DNA of 64,000 nucleotides from Allosphingosinicella sp042666435 (lineage in GTDB: Bacteria; Pseudomonadota; Alphaproteobacteria; Sphingomonadales; Sphingomonadaceae): contig NZ_JBHTDC010000001.1 of the NCBI RefSeq assembly GCF_042666435.1, positions 682,001 through 746,000 of the forward strand, read 5' to 3'. Shown here piece after piece: positions 1 through 7,870 of the stretch. The notes under the pieces were generated by a model. It saw only the letters and a list, made by a program, of their open reading frames with translations. It did no database searches and was not told where the DNA came from. A program made the translations under genes and the position numbers. Every line of letters starts with the position of its first letter. The stretch's first letter is position 1.

Positions 1-604
1 AGCGCTTGATCTGATAGAGCAGGCAGGGCCGCGAGCGGTTGGCGAAGAAGCTGTCGGAGCAGCTCCTGAGCAGGAACAGTTTCTGGAGCGCGTTGAGGGT
101 GCGGGTGACCGAGCCGGCGCTGGCGAACGGGCCGTAATATTGGCCCTTCGCCCGGCGCGCGCCGCGATGCTTCTGGACGCGGGGGAAAGCGTGGTCCTCG
201 CGCAGCAGGATGAAGGGGAAGCTTTTGTCGTCGCGCAGCAGCACGTTGTAGGGCGGCCGGTAGCGCTTGATGAGCTGCGCCTCGAGCAAGAGCGCCTCGG
301 CCTCGGTGTTGGTGGTGACGATCAGCATGTCGCGGGTCTGCGCGACCATCCGCTGGAGCCGCTTGGTGAGGCGCGAGACCTGGGTGTAGTTGGTGACGCG
401 GTTCCGGAGCGCCCGCGCCTTGCCGACATAGAGCACCTCGCCGCGCGCATCGAGCATCCGGTAGACGCCGGGCCGCGTCGGCAAGGTCCGCACGACGTTG
501 CGGATCGCCGCCACGCCCGCCTCAAGATCGGGCTTGTCGGTCCCGCGCACCGTGTAGGTGGCATTTTCCTCGTTGAAGCGGTTCGGGGAGGTCGGGTCGG
601 TCAC
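1..604 (-). CDS. uvrC: UvrABC excinuclease subunit C, N-terminal part (cut by window edge)
   Basis: Encodes the first ~201 residues of UvrC, the nuclease that makes both incisions in UvrABC nucleotide excision repair. A GIY-YIG fold is visible: GVY near residues 46-48 and YVGKA near 59-63. It is followed by the family stretch NTEAEALLLEAQLIKRYRPP and, at the window edge, CLLYQIKR. E. coli UvrC is about 610 residues, so roughly two thirds lie outside. The chosen start is GTG at 604 (VTDPTSPNRF); no strong ribosome binding site precedes it, so a few residues of uncertainty remain. It is co-directional with the DUF559 gene and ATP synthase genes upstream but separated from them by palindromic repeats, so it probably has its own promoter. 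Identification is secure. Confidence 0.93.
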   Translation of the reverse strand, partial: MTDPTSPNRFNEENATYTVRGTDKPDLEAGVAAIRNVVRTLPTRPGVYRMLDARGEVLYVGKARALRNRVTNYTQVSRLTKRLQRMVAQTRDMLIVTTNTEAEALLLEAQLIKRYRPPYNVLLRDDKSFPFILLREDHAFPRVQKHRGARRAKGQYYGPFASAGSVTRTLNALQKLFLLRSCSDSFFANRSRPCLLYQIKR

Positions 605-659
605 AAGGGGGATTTAGGAGCCGCCGCCGCCCAGCGCCACCCGTCGTCGTCGCGCCTCC

Positions 660-792
660 AAAAGTCCTCCCCTTCGAGGGGAGGTGGCGCGCGCAGCGCG
701 ACGGAGGGGTGTCAGCGTTCGGACTTATCCGGAGAGGCCGCACCCCTCCACCAGCCTATGGGTGGTCCCCCTCCCCTCGACGGGGAGGATTT
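660..792. repeat. Compound palindromic repeat, copy A
   Basis: This ~130 bp unit is built of four stem arms: TCCTCCCC...GGGGAGG at each outer end, and GGAGGGGTG...CACCCCTCC in the middle. It matches a second copy at 1206-1338 in order, spacing and most bases. The copy runs into the 3' end of the DUF559 gene and encodes its last ~26 residues (SSPSRGGG tail). The same kind of repeat is scattered through sphingomonad and Caulobacter-type genomes. Strong secondary structure would be expected in RNA. Confidence 0.85.
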
Positions 793-1134
793 GGCATGTT
801 GCACGATCCACTGAACAACCCCTTCGAGATTGCCCAACACCTCCGCCGCCGGGATCCGCAACATTCTGAACCGCCGCTCGACGAACCAGGCATCCCGCGC
901 CTTGTCCCTTTCCGATCGGTCTCCGCGCTCGTGCGCTTGGCCATCGACCTCGATCACCAGCCTCGCCTCGTGGCAGAAGAAATCGGCCGCATAAGACCCG
1001 GCCGGGTGCTGCTTGCGAAACTTGAGCCCCTCGGGCCGCTTGCGCAGCTCGCACCAGGGCAGCACTTCCGGCAGGCTCATCTCCCGCCGCAGCCGCCGCG
1101 CCATCCGGATCGTGGACTGGGGACCGCTCAGCAT
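712..1134 (-). CDS. DUF559 domain (Vsr-like) endonuclease-fold protein
   Basis: 140 residues. The core RLRREMSLPEVLPW, then ELRKRPEGLKFRKQHPAG, YAADFFC and LVIEVDGQAHE is the DUF559 signature. This is a small PD-(D/E)XK-fold family related to very-short-patch repair endonucleases. Likely metal ligands are D51, E62 and D64 (D...EVD). The known biological role of the family is poor; no methyltransferase or restriction partner is adjacent. Residues 115-140 (SSPSRGGG...) are translated from the palindromic repeat at 660-792, so the native C-terminus was probably replaced by, or evolved with, the repeat. Another copy of the repeat lies upstream of the start (1206-1338), so the gene is bracketed. 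ATG at 1134 is taken as start; M11 or M19 are possible. Domain call is secure, function is inference. Confidence 0.82.
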   Translation of the reverse strand: MLSGPQSTIRMARRLRREMSLPEVLPWCELRKRPEGLKFRKQHPAGSYAADFFCHEARLVIEVDGQAHERGDRSERDKARDAWFVERRFRMLRIPAAEVLGNLEGVVQWIVQHAKSSPSRGGGPPIGWWRGAASPDKSER

Positions 1135-1205
1135 CAGGTTCCTCCCTTGGGAGGCACCCTCTCAAATCCGCGACTCAACGAGAAGGACCCGGGCGGCGTC
1201 GCCTG

Positions 1206-1338
1206 AAAATCCTCCCCGTCGAGGGGAGGTGGCGCGCGTAGCGTGACGGAGGGGTGCGACGGTCGGGATTATTTCGGGGAGGCCGCACCCCTCCACCAAG
1301 CTTCGCTTGGTCCCCCTCCCCCTTGAGGGGGAGGATTT
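1206..1338. repeat. Compound palindromic repeat, copy B
   Basis: Second copy of the four-arm repeat seen at 660-792, in the same orientation. It has the same outer CCTCCCC/GGGGAGG arms and inner GGAGGGGTG/CACCCCTCC arms. It sits between the 3' end of atpF (stop at 1344) and the DUF559 start. It may also act as the transcription terminator of the ATP synthase operon, since the right arm forms a GC-rich hairpin followed by T residues in one orientation. Confidence 0.85.
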
Positions 1339-1343
1339 TTGGG

Positions 1344-1970
1344 TTAGTGCGACCGCCCCAGCCCGGCGATGGTCTGGTCGACCATCGCCTTGTCGGCGGC
1401 GGCGTCGTGCCGGTCGGTGATCAGCGCGGCGGCGGCAGCGGCGGCGGCTGTCGCGGCCCTGGTGCGGACTTCCTGGATCGCGCTCCGTTCGGCGGCGGCG
1501 ATCTTGTCCTCGGCCATGCGGGCGCGGCGTTCGACGAGGGCGGCGCTGTCCGTCTTGGCCTGCTGGACGATGGCGTCGGCCTCGTGGCGGGCGCGTTCGA
1601 GCATCGTCGCCGCCTCGGCGCCGGCGGCGGCGGCCTTGGCTTCATATTCCGCCTTCAGCGCCTCGGCTTCGGCGCGGAGCTTGGCGGCCTCGTCCAATTG
1701 CTCGCGGATGCCGGCGATCTTCTTGTCGAGCGCCTTGCCGATCGCGGCCGGCACCTTCTTCCACAGCATGATCGCGATCACCGCGATCATCGCCAGGGCG
1801 ACCCAGGCGGTGGCGTCGAGGCCGAGCGCGGTCGGCTCGGGATGAGCTTCCACGTCCGCCTCGGTCAGCGCCGCGGTGCCTCCATGCTCCATTCCCTCCA
1901 GTTCGGTGGGGTTGGCAAGGTTCTGCTCCACCAGTGCGGTGTTGGGGTCGATGGTCCTGACGTCAGCCAT
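1344..1970 (-). CDS. atpF: ATP synthase F0 subunit b
   Basis: 208 residues, one of the two different peripheral-stalk subunits (b and b') of the alphaproteobacterial F1F0 ATP synthase. An N-terminal acidic leader (~45 residues) precedes one membrane segment around residues 52-70 (WVALAMIAVIAIMLWKKVP). A long Ala/Glu/Arg-rich amphipathic helix follows to the C-terminus, expected to pair with b' and reach F1. It is the last gene of the atpI-atpB-atpE-atpF'-atpF operon and overlaps the preceding gene by 8 bp, which suggests translational coupling. F1 genes are not in the window, as is usual for alphaproteobacteria where F0 and F1 operons are separate. A palindromic repeat begins right after the stop codon. 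Confidence 0.93.
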   Translation of the reverse strand: MADVRTIDPNTALVEQNLANPTELEGMEHGGTAALTEADVEAHPEPTALGLDATAWVALAMIAVIAIMLWKKVPAAIGKALDKKIAGIREQLDEAAKLRAEAEALKAEYEAKAAAAGAEAATMLERARHEADAIVQQAKTDSAALVERRARMAEDKIAAAERSAIQEVRTRAATAAAAAAAALITDRHDAAADKAMVDQTIAGLGRSH

Positions 1971-2457
1971 TGGCGAGCGCTGCCTTCACTGCTTTGGCCG
2001 CCTGGGCCTGGGTCGTGGTCGTGCCCGACAGCCTCGCGACCATGTCGCGCGCCGCTTCGGCGGCGACGGTCTCGATGTCGGCCATGGCCGCTTCGGACGC
2101 GGCGCGAATGCGCGCCTCGGCCTCGGCGACCTTCGCGCCAAGCTCCGCATCGGCGGCCTTGGCCTTGGCCTCCGCCTCGCGAGCCGAAGCGTCCTTGGCG
2201 GCCTGCGTCACCTTGAGAGCCTCGGTCCGGCTCTGCTCGGTCCTGGCCCGATACGCCTCTTCGGTCTCGTCGGCCGCGGCGCGCGCGCGCTCCGCCTCCG
2301 CGAGATCGTCCGATATCCTTTTGTCGCGCGCGTCCACGGTCGCACCGATCTTCGGCAGCATCCCCCGTCCGATCACCAGATAGATGATGCCGAACGTGAC
2401 GATGAGCCAGAAGAGCTGCGACGCGAAGGTTGCGTCGATTTGGGCTATCTGAGGCAT
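1963..2457 (-). CDS. atpF': ATP synthase F0 subunit b'
   Basis: 164 residues, the second stalk subunit of the F0 sector. The membrane anchor is at residues ~14-33 (LFWLIVTFGIIYLVIGRGML) with the KIGATVDARDKRISDDLAEAE continuation typical of b'. The remainder is a charged coiled-coil helix. It pairs with the product of the downstream b gene, which it overlaps by 8 bp, to form the heterodimeric stator. It lies between atpE and atpF, the standard order in alphaproteobacteria and photosynthetic bacteria. Start ATG at 2457, 28 bp after atpE. Confidence 0.93.
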   Translation of the reverse strand: MPQIAQIDATFASQLFWLIVTFGIIYLVIGRGMLPKIGATVDARDKRISDDLAEAERARAAADETEEAYRARTEQSRTEALKVTQAAKDASAREAEAKAKAADAELGAKVAEAEARIRAASEAAMADIETVAAEAARDMVARLSGTTTTQAQAAKAVKAALANG

Positions 2458-2485
2458 GGCTTGGGTCCGCCCGCTCTAGTCGCTG

Positions 2486-2713
2486 TTAGGCGACGAAGAG
2501 CAGGATCATGGCGACGACGAACGCCAGCAGGCCGAGAAGCTCGGCGGCGGCGAAGCCGATGAACAACCTTCCCTGTTGGCCATCCGCGGCGGCGGGGTTG
2601 CGAAGCGCGCTCTCGAGGAACGAGCCGAACACGTTACCCACGCCCAATGCGGCCATGCCGACACCGATAGCGGCGAAACCCGCGCCCAACAGCTTTGCGG
2701 CTTCTGCGTCCAT
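2486..2713 (-). CDS. atpE: ATP synthase F0 subunit c
   Basis: 75 residues forming the helical hairpin of the rotor ring. Helix 1 is Gly/Ala-rich (GAGFAAIGVGMAALGVGNVFG). The polar loop contains the conserved R-N/Q-P (ALRNP, residues 36-40). Helix 2 carries the proton-binding carboxylate E58 in AAAELLGLLAF. A glutamate is normal for alphaproteobacterial c subunits. Sodium-type ligands (Q/T-S around the carboxylate) are not seen, so protons are the likely coupling ion. It lies between atpB and atpF', all minus strand. Confidence 0.96.
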   Translation of the reverse strand: MDAEAAKLLGAGFAAIGVGMAALGVGNVFGSFLESALRNPAAADGQQGRLFIGFAAAELLGLLAFVVAMILLFVA

Positions 2714-2757
2714 GTTGAAACTCCCTTTCAAAAATCGTTGTGAACGTTGACGAAAAC

Positions 2758-3549
2758 TCAGTGAAGATTGACCGCGTCGTTGATGTAGAGCGAGGTCAGA
2801 AGCGCGAACACATAGGCCTGGATCGCCGCGACCAGTATCTCCAGCGCGGTGATGCCGATCATCAGCCCGAAGGTCGGAATGCCGATCGCGACGCCATAGC
2901 CGATGCCGGCATTGGTCGAATTGATGACGAAGCCGCTCAGCACCTTGAGCAGGATATGGCCGGCGGTCATCGCGACGAACAGCCGCAGGCCGAGGCTGAA
3001 CGGGCGCACCATGAAGCTGACGAACTCGATCATCGCGATCAGCGGCATCATGTACCAGGGCGTACCGTGCGGCACGAACAGGGAGAAGAAATGGAGCTTG
3101 TGGCGCCAGAAGCCGACGACGAGAACGATCGAGAAGGACAGGATCGCGAGCACGCCGGTGATGGTGAAGTGGCTCGTCACCGTGAACGGGTGCAGGCCGA
3201 ATATGCCGACCGGCAGCATTCCCATCAGATTGGCGGTCAGGATGAACATGAACAATGAGAAGACGTAGGGCGTATATTTGCGCCCTTCCGGCCCGATATT
3301 GGTCAGCATCATGCTGTCGATGAAGCCGGTCATGCCCTCGACCGCGGCCTGCCAGCGGCCGGGCACGAGCTGGCGCTTCATGCCGCCCAGCATGAACAGC
3401 CACAGGACGCCCACGGTCAGCACCATCCACAGCGCCGAGTTGGTGAAGGCGATCTGTTGCCCGCCCAGCTCGAAGCCTTCGAAGATGGTCTGCACCTCGA
3501 ACTGGTGCATCGGGTCGATCTTGCCTGATTCGGCCGCCACGCGTTTCAT
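2758..3549 (-). CDS. atpB: ATP synthase F0 subunit a
   Basis: 263 residues, the stator half of the proton channel. The essential arginine is R189 in SLGLRLFVAMTAGH, the hallmark of the family. Other signatures are NLMGMLP (residues 107-113) and PFSLGLRL. Five to six membrane helices are evident. Length is normal (about 250-270). Start ATG at 3549 is preceded by GGGA. It lies 28 bp downstream of atpI and 44 bp upstream of atpE in the same operon. Confidence 0.96.
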   Translation of the reverse strand: MKRVAAESGKIDPMHQFEVQTIFEGFELGGQQIAFTNSALWMVLTVGVLWLFMLGGMKRQLVPGRWQAAVEGMTGFIDSMMLTNIGPEGRKYTPYVFSLFMFILTANLMGMLPVGIFGLHPFTVTSHFTITGVLAILSFSIVLVVGFWRHKLHFFSLFVPHGTPWYMMPLIAMIEFVSFMVRPFSLGLRLFVAMTAGHILLKVLSGFVINSTNAGIGYGVAIGIPTFGLMIGITALEILVAAIQAYVFALLTSLYINDAVNLH

Positions 3550-3577
3550 TCCCGTTCAATAATCCAAACGCCCGAAA

Positions 3578-3898
3578 TCACTCCGGGCGCCGGTTGGAAA
3601 GCTTGATGATGTTCCAGAACCCAGCCGCCGTTCCCAGGAACAGCATGATGAGCAGGAGCCAGGGAGAAGTGTCGAAAAGCTGGTCTAGCGCCCAGCCGAT
3701 CGCCGCTCCGCCAAGCAGCCCCCCGATCAGATAGGACAAGACGCGATTGCCGAGCTGCTCGTTGCGATCAGCCGGCTTACGCGTCCTTCCCGTCCTCACC
3801 GCTTCGTCGTGCTGCGCTTGGCGTAACCGCTCGTCGAGCGATGCCAGCCGCGCATCTTCCTGAAGCTTAGGGGCCTGCCCGGATTCGTCTTCCGTCAC
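3578..3898 (-). CDS. atpI: AtpI/AtpQ-type F0 assembly protein
   Basis: 106 residues from GTG 3898; a longer frame opens at ATG 3943. GTG 3898 is preferred because GGGAG sits 6 bases upstream. The N-terminal half is a charged soluble stretch (SLDERLRQAQHDEAVRTGR). The C-terminal half has two membrane helices (LSYLIGGLLGGAAIGWALDQ and PWLLLIMLFLGTAAGFW), the AtpI signature. Members help assemble the c-ring or move Mg2+. First gene of the F0 operon; the ~200 bp upstream region to the divergent lipoprotein gene must hold the operon promoter. Confidence 0.88.
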   Translation of the reverse strand: MTEDESGQAPKLQEDARLASLDERLRQAQHDEAVRTGRTRKPADRNEQLGNRVLSYLIGGLLGGAAIGWALDQLFDTSPWLLLIMLFLGTAAGFWNIIKLSNRRPE

Positions 3899-4101
3899 GT
3901 CGTTCTCCCAGGGTGCGACCCCGCGCGCGGCGAGGTGCGACAAAGGGCGTGGGACATGCCGGCGAACGAACCCGCCAGGGCGCGGTTCCTTTAGGAAGGG
4001 GCGGACCCCAAGTCAACAGCGCGGCGCCCCCGAGCGGAGTTGAGAATAGCGGCCTTCAGAGTTCTGGACCGGCCGCCACGCTTTCCGCTAGCTCTATCGC
4101 C

Positions 4102-4884
4102 ATGAAGAAGCTTCTCCTCGCATCCGCCCTGATCCTCTCGGCCTGCGGCACCGAAACCGCACCCATGGCCCAACCCGCCAAAGCCGAGGCCGAGGCGGCG
4201 GCACCCGCGGCCCCGGCGGCGGCGGCGGCCAGGCTGGTCGAGGAGAAAGGGGAACCCGTCGATTTCACCTATGGCTGGCCCGCCGAGGCGGCCGCCATCC
4301 CCGGCCTCGACGCGGCGCTGGAACAGGCGCTCGCCCGCGACCGCGCCGAGGCGCTGGCGACGGCGCGCGATGATAAAGCCATAAGGACCGAGGATATCCC
4401 CTTCAACGGGCATTATTTCAGCAAGGTCTGGACGATTCGAGGGGATAGCGCGCCCCTGCTCAGCATCGCGGCGACGCTGGAGACCTTCACCGGCGGCGCC
4501 CATGGCAGCCTGACGTTCGATTCGATCCTGTGGGACCGCGAGGCCGGCCGCGCCATCGCCGCCGCCGACCTGTTCTCCGATCCGGCCGCGGCGTTCGCGG
4601 CCATGAACGGCGCCTATTGCGCGGCGCTGGACCAGGAGCGGGCGACGCGGCGGGAGGAAAAACTACCTCTGGAGGGCGACGATTGGATGACCGGCTGTCC
4701 GAACCTCGCCGAGCAGGTGATCGTCCCCGTGGACAGCGACAGCGACCGTCGATTCGACGCGTTCGGCATCCTCATCCCGCCCTATGAGGCGGGGCCGTGG
4801 GCCGAAGGCGCCTATCCGGTGGAGGTGCCGGTCACCGACGCCCTGCGCGCGCTGGTGAAGCCGGACTATCGGGAGGCCTTCTAA
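4102..4884 (+). CDS. Lipoprotein with DUF4163/DUF3298-like (RsiV/PdaC-type) domain
   Basis: 260 residues from ATG 4102. It begins with a lipoprotein signal MKKLLLASALILSAC (lipobox LSAC, C15), followed by an Ala/Pro/Glu-rich linker to about residue 55. The folded part includes FNGHYFSKVWTIRGD, LETFTGGAHGS, and AAADLFSD. These resemble the DUF4163 plus DUF3298 pair seen in RsiV anti-sigma factors and PdaC deacetylases; GGAHG is the most diagnostic motif. No catalytic deacetylase domain is present, so a surface-exposed binding role is more likely. Divergent from the ATP synthase operon. The reading frame is open further upstream, but the signal peptide fixes the start. Confidence 0.8.
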   Translation: MKKLLLASALILSACGTETAPMAQPAKAEAEAAAPAAPAAAAARLVEEKGEPVDFTYGWPAEAAAIPGLDAALEQALARDRAEALATARDDKAIRTEDIPFNGHYFSKVWTIRGDSAPLLSIAATLETFTGGAHGSLTFDSILWDREAGRAIAAADLFSDPAAAFAAMNGAYCAALDQERATRREEKLPLEGDDWMTGCPNLAEQVIVPVDSDSDRRFDAFGILIPPYEAGPWAEGAYPVEVPVTDALRALVKPDYREAF

Positions 4885-4926
4885 AGCGGGGCGGGATTGG
4901 GGCCTGATGACTTTGGATTGCACCAT

Positions 4927-4955
4927 CTCGTCATGTTGAGCTTGTTCGAGCATCC
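4927..4955. repeat. Single copy of a dispersed palindromic repeat
   Basis: The sequence CTCGTCATGTTGAGC followed by TTGTTCGAGCATCC resembles the widespread GTCATGCTGAAC-TTGTTTCAGCATCC repeat of sphingomonads. It is an imperfect hairpin (ATG...CAT ends). It lies in the 120 bp gap between two convergent genes and may help terminate both. Confidence 0.45.
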
Positions 4956-5004
4956 ATATCGAGCCACATGACGGGCCGGTAGGTGGACCCTCAGACGAGT
5001 TGAA

Positions 5005-6522
5005 TCATACCCCAGAGGATTTGGGAATCCTGTCCATAGGCATGTGACCGAGAGCGGGATTATGCCCCCTTCGCCTGCGGGGCGATCTCGCCAGCCAAAG
5101 CAATGCAAGCATCGGGATGACATATTGCAGCACTTGCAGGATACCGTGCGCGAAATTCAGACCGATGGTGCCGAAGGCAAGGCGCCAGATCGACACGGCG
5201 TATAAAATCGTGATCGGCAGCGACACTCCCAGATGCGGCCTGCAGCTCTCGTAGAAGACACGCAGCAACCCTCCGAAAATGAACATCACGATCGGGATTC
5301 CGGGGATGCCGAAATTAATATAAGCCTCGGCGATCATTCCCGGCGGCCACCCGTTCTTGCGGACCGACTGGCCGAACAGCTCGCCTTTGATCCATACTCC
5401 CATGCTAGGGTTCGGCTTTTCCGGCCAGATGCCGCGCGGGATAACCGAGGTGAAAAGGGCTGCGTAGGTTGTGCCGTTCTGGAAGGGCCGTACCGACGGC
5501 ACCCGCTCCATGATAGCCGCCGTTCGAACGAAGTCGATTCCGTTGCCGGACCCGATGATCGCGTCCACCGCCCCTTCCCGCTCGATTGCGCCCTGCTGAT
5601 TGAACTCGCGCAGGGCGCCCATTCCCGTTACGACCGTCGCCGCGATTACCGCGGCAATAAGAATGGCCTTAAGGTGAATGCGCCCGTAATAATATGCCAG
5701 AATGCAGGCAATAATCAGGAGCAGGAGGATCGAAGATCGCGAACTGCTCATGAACGGAACAATTATCGAGAGAAAGAACAGGGCCGAGACGGCGCCGATA
5801 TTCCGGCCATTCCATCGCAACAAACCAGCGCACAGCACCGCTGCGAGCAGGATGAACCCATATTGGGAGAACTGCCCCAAAAAGACCTCATAACCCTTTC
5901 CGTAAATGATCTCTCCAGAATCTCCGACAAATTCCGCCGCGCGTTTTCTGCTGAGCGCCAGAATGCCGTCCGACAGGCTTATCCCGAATCGGGTCATGAA
6001 AAGACCGACGCCGACGAGCCCGGTGACGGTCGCGAAACCTATCGCGGTCCACAATCGGCCCCGGCTGACGGTGAACCGCTGGACGAAGGACAACCGCTCC
6101 AGCGGAACCCGGTAAGGAACGACGATATATCCAATGGAGAGCGCCGCGATGCCGAGCAGCATCCATGGAATCTGCGCGTTCACCGCGTCGAAAGACGCGC
6201 CCATCATCAGGAATTCGGCCCGGGAAGAGTCGCTCGCCATCAGATAGAAGGCCCGGATCGTGGTCGCGAACAGGATCGCCCCCGCGACGAGATTCACCGG
6301 CTCGAAGATATCGAACTGGCGACCGCGCAACAGCCCTGTCGCGGCGGGAATCAGGAACGCCAGAAGCGCCATGCTCGCATAGACGACGCTGGCGCTTCCG
6401 GCGGCGAAACCGCCGATGAACATCAGGATTGCGAGCGCCGCGCCACTCCCGACGGCAGCCAAAGCGGCCTGGCTCATCTGATATTGAAAGTTCGAGCCGC
6501 GGAACTGGGAATTGCTGTTCAT
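5005..6522 (-). CDS. Wzy-like oligosaccharide repeat-unit polymerase
   Basis: 505 residues with about 11-12 hydrophobic segments, consistent with an inner-membrane polymerase of the EpsG/O-antigen polymerase type. There is a long periplasmic region near residues 300-390 with PRGIWPEKPNPSMG and NGWPPGMIAEAYINFG. The P-x-WP-x-KP and G-x-x-AEAYxNFG patterns are characteristic of this polymerase family. It would join undecaprenyl-linked repeat units in the periplasm. It is the last gene of a minus-strand exopolysaccharide cluster with Wza, Wzc and a ligase-like protein. No sequence cue gives the sugar substrate. Start ATG 6522; the alternative role (ligase) is less likely because 10944-12350 fits that better. 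Confidence 0.8.
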   Translation of the reverse strand: MNSNSQFRGSNFQYQMSQAALAAVGSGAALAILMFIGGFAAGSASVVYASMALLAFLIPAATGLLRGRQFDIFEPVNLVAGAILFATTIRAFYLMASDSSRAEFLMMGASFDAVNAQIPWMLLGIAALSIGYIVVPYRVPLERLSFVQRFTVSRGRLWTAIGFATVTGLVGVGLFMTRFGISLSDGILALSRKRAAEFVGDSGEIIYGKGYEVFLGQFSQYGFILLAAVLCAGLLRWNGRNIGAVSALFFLSIIVPFMSSSRSSILLLLIIACILAYYYGRIHLKAILIAAVIAATVVTGMGALREFNQQGAIEREGAVDAIIGSGNGIDFVRTAAIMERVPSVRPFQNGTTYAALFTSVIPRGIWPEKPNPSMGVWIKGELFGQSVRKNGWPPGMIAEAYINFGIPGIPIVMFIFGGLLRVFYESCRPHLGVSLPITILYAVSIWRLAFGTIGLNFAHGILQVLQYVIPMLALLWLARSPRRRRGHNPALGHMPMDRIPKSSGV

Positions 6523-6584
6523 TTTAAGTTCTTAGCTCTTGCTCGCCGGATCGCCAACATGGCTCGACAGAAACAGGCGCCTTG

Positions 6585-7823
6585 CTAGGGCAGCGGACGG
6601 ATTTCGATGTCGTCGAAACGCGCCCCGACCGTCTCGCGCGGGGACGTGGACTTGGCATGCAGCCTTAGGGTCTGGGCCTCGCAACCGCTGGCCGGCACGG
6701 TGAGCGGAAGCTCCACCCGCTTCGCCTGACCGGCGACAAGCGCCGCGCTCGTCTCTTCGAGGAGCGGCTGCGTCCCGGGCAGGCAGGTGGCCGACCAGTT
6801 AAAGCGCTCAAGAGCGTTCGCATCCGGGCTGACGACGGTGAAGGCGAAACGGTAGGAACCGGGCGGTACGCGCACCACCTTCGTCGCGAGCACGGCAGGC
6901 TGAGCGCCGTTGGAATCGACGTACAGCGCGCCGTCGTCCTGCCCGGCCGAGGCGCCGACCGTCGCCGTGGCGCCGCGCGTCGAGCCGATCTCCCAGTCGA
7001 ACGGCGTGCGTTCGTTGTTCGGTCTCCGATAGACGTCGGCGAGGGCGAAGCCTCCGTCATCGACCAGATTCCCCGATCCCGATCTGGGTTTGCCCAGCAG
7101 GTCGGTGGCGAGGGCATCGGCGCGGTCATAATTGCCGAGAACGACCAGCCGGCGGACGACGGGCGTGACCTCCTCGCGCGTCGGAGGCGCGTCGCCGCGC
7201 TGGAGCCGCCTCAGCAGCATGTCGAGGGTGTTCGTCTGCGTCGCCGTCGCCTCGGACGCCATCCGAAAGAAATCCTGCCGCCAGGTCGGCGCCAGTTCGA
7301 GGCGATCGAGCAATGTTGGAAGGGTGGTGGAATCGTCGGCGAACGCGACGATCAAAGGCAGAAGCTCCGGCCGCACTCCCGCGCGGCGGGCGAGCGCGTC
7401 CGCGCGAAATATCGCCTCCTGGGGCTGCCCGCGCTGGAGTGCGTCGATCATCAGCCAGGCCTGCGTCGGCACATCCTGCCAGCCGAGCAATCCCGCCGCC
7501 CGCACCGTTTCATGGCCCTGCGGATTGCCCTGTGCGACCTGCGCCATCCCCACGATGCGCAACGCTTTCTGGTGGAGCGGAGCGCCCTCCACCGCCCTGC
7601 GAGCGACAGCCTCGGCGGCGGCGTAGTTCCTGAGCTCGAACGACCGCTGCGCGCTCTTGGCAAGGAAATCCGCGTCCCGCGATCCGAGCGCTTCGAGCAT
7701 AATGCCGAGCCCGCGATTGTTCGCCCATTGCCCGAGACCCTGCGCCGCCAGCAACAAGGACATCAGGATGGCGAGTGCGATCGTTACGAACGACCGCCCA
7801 CGGCGGCTGCCAGCTGTCACCAC
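6585..7823 (-). CDS. Membrane-anchored TPR protein of exopolysaccharide cluster
   Basis: 412 residues from a GTG at 7823. One N-terminal membrane segment (FVTIALAILMSLLLAAQGLGQ) is followed by TPR-like helices (RSFELRNYAAAEAVARRAVEGAPLHQKALRIVG is the pattern, residues ~65-100). A C-terminal ~140-residue beta-rich region (from about residue 255) has the look of a carbohydrate-binding or jelly-roll module. It probably acts in the periplasm, as a scaffold for polymer assembly or export between the Wzc-like kinase and the polymerase encoded on either side. I do not recognise a named family; the function is inferred from context. 48 bp follow the kinase stop, so co-transcription is likely. Confidence 0.7.
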   Translation of the reverse strand: MVTAGSRRGRSFVTIALAILMSLLLAAQGLGQWANNRGLGIMLEALGSRDADFLAKSAQRSFELRNYAAAEAVARRAVEGAPLHQKALRIVGMAQVAQGNPQGHETVRAAGLLGWQDVPTQAWLMIDALQRGQPQEAIFRADALARRAGVRPELLPLIVAFADDSTTLPTLLDRLELAPTWRQDFFRMASEATATQTNTLDMLLRRLQRGDAPPTREEVTPVVRRLVVLGNYDRADALATDLLGKPRSGSGNLVDDGGFALADVYRRPNNERTPFDWEIGSTRGATATVGASAGQDDGALYVDSNGAQPAVLATKVVRVPPGSYRFAFTVVSPDANALERFNWSATCLPGTQPLLEETSAALVAGQAKRVELPLTVPASGCEAQTLRLHAKSTSPRETVGARFDDIEIRPLP

Positions 7824-7870
7824 GTCTTCATGCCCCGGGCTCTCCTGCCGTCACAACAAGCAGCTGCGCG

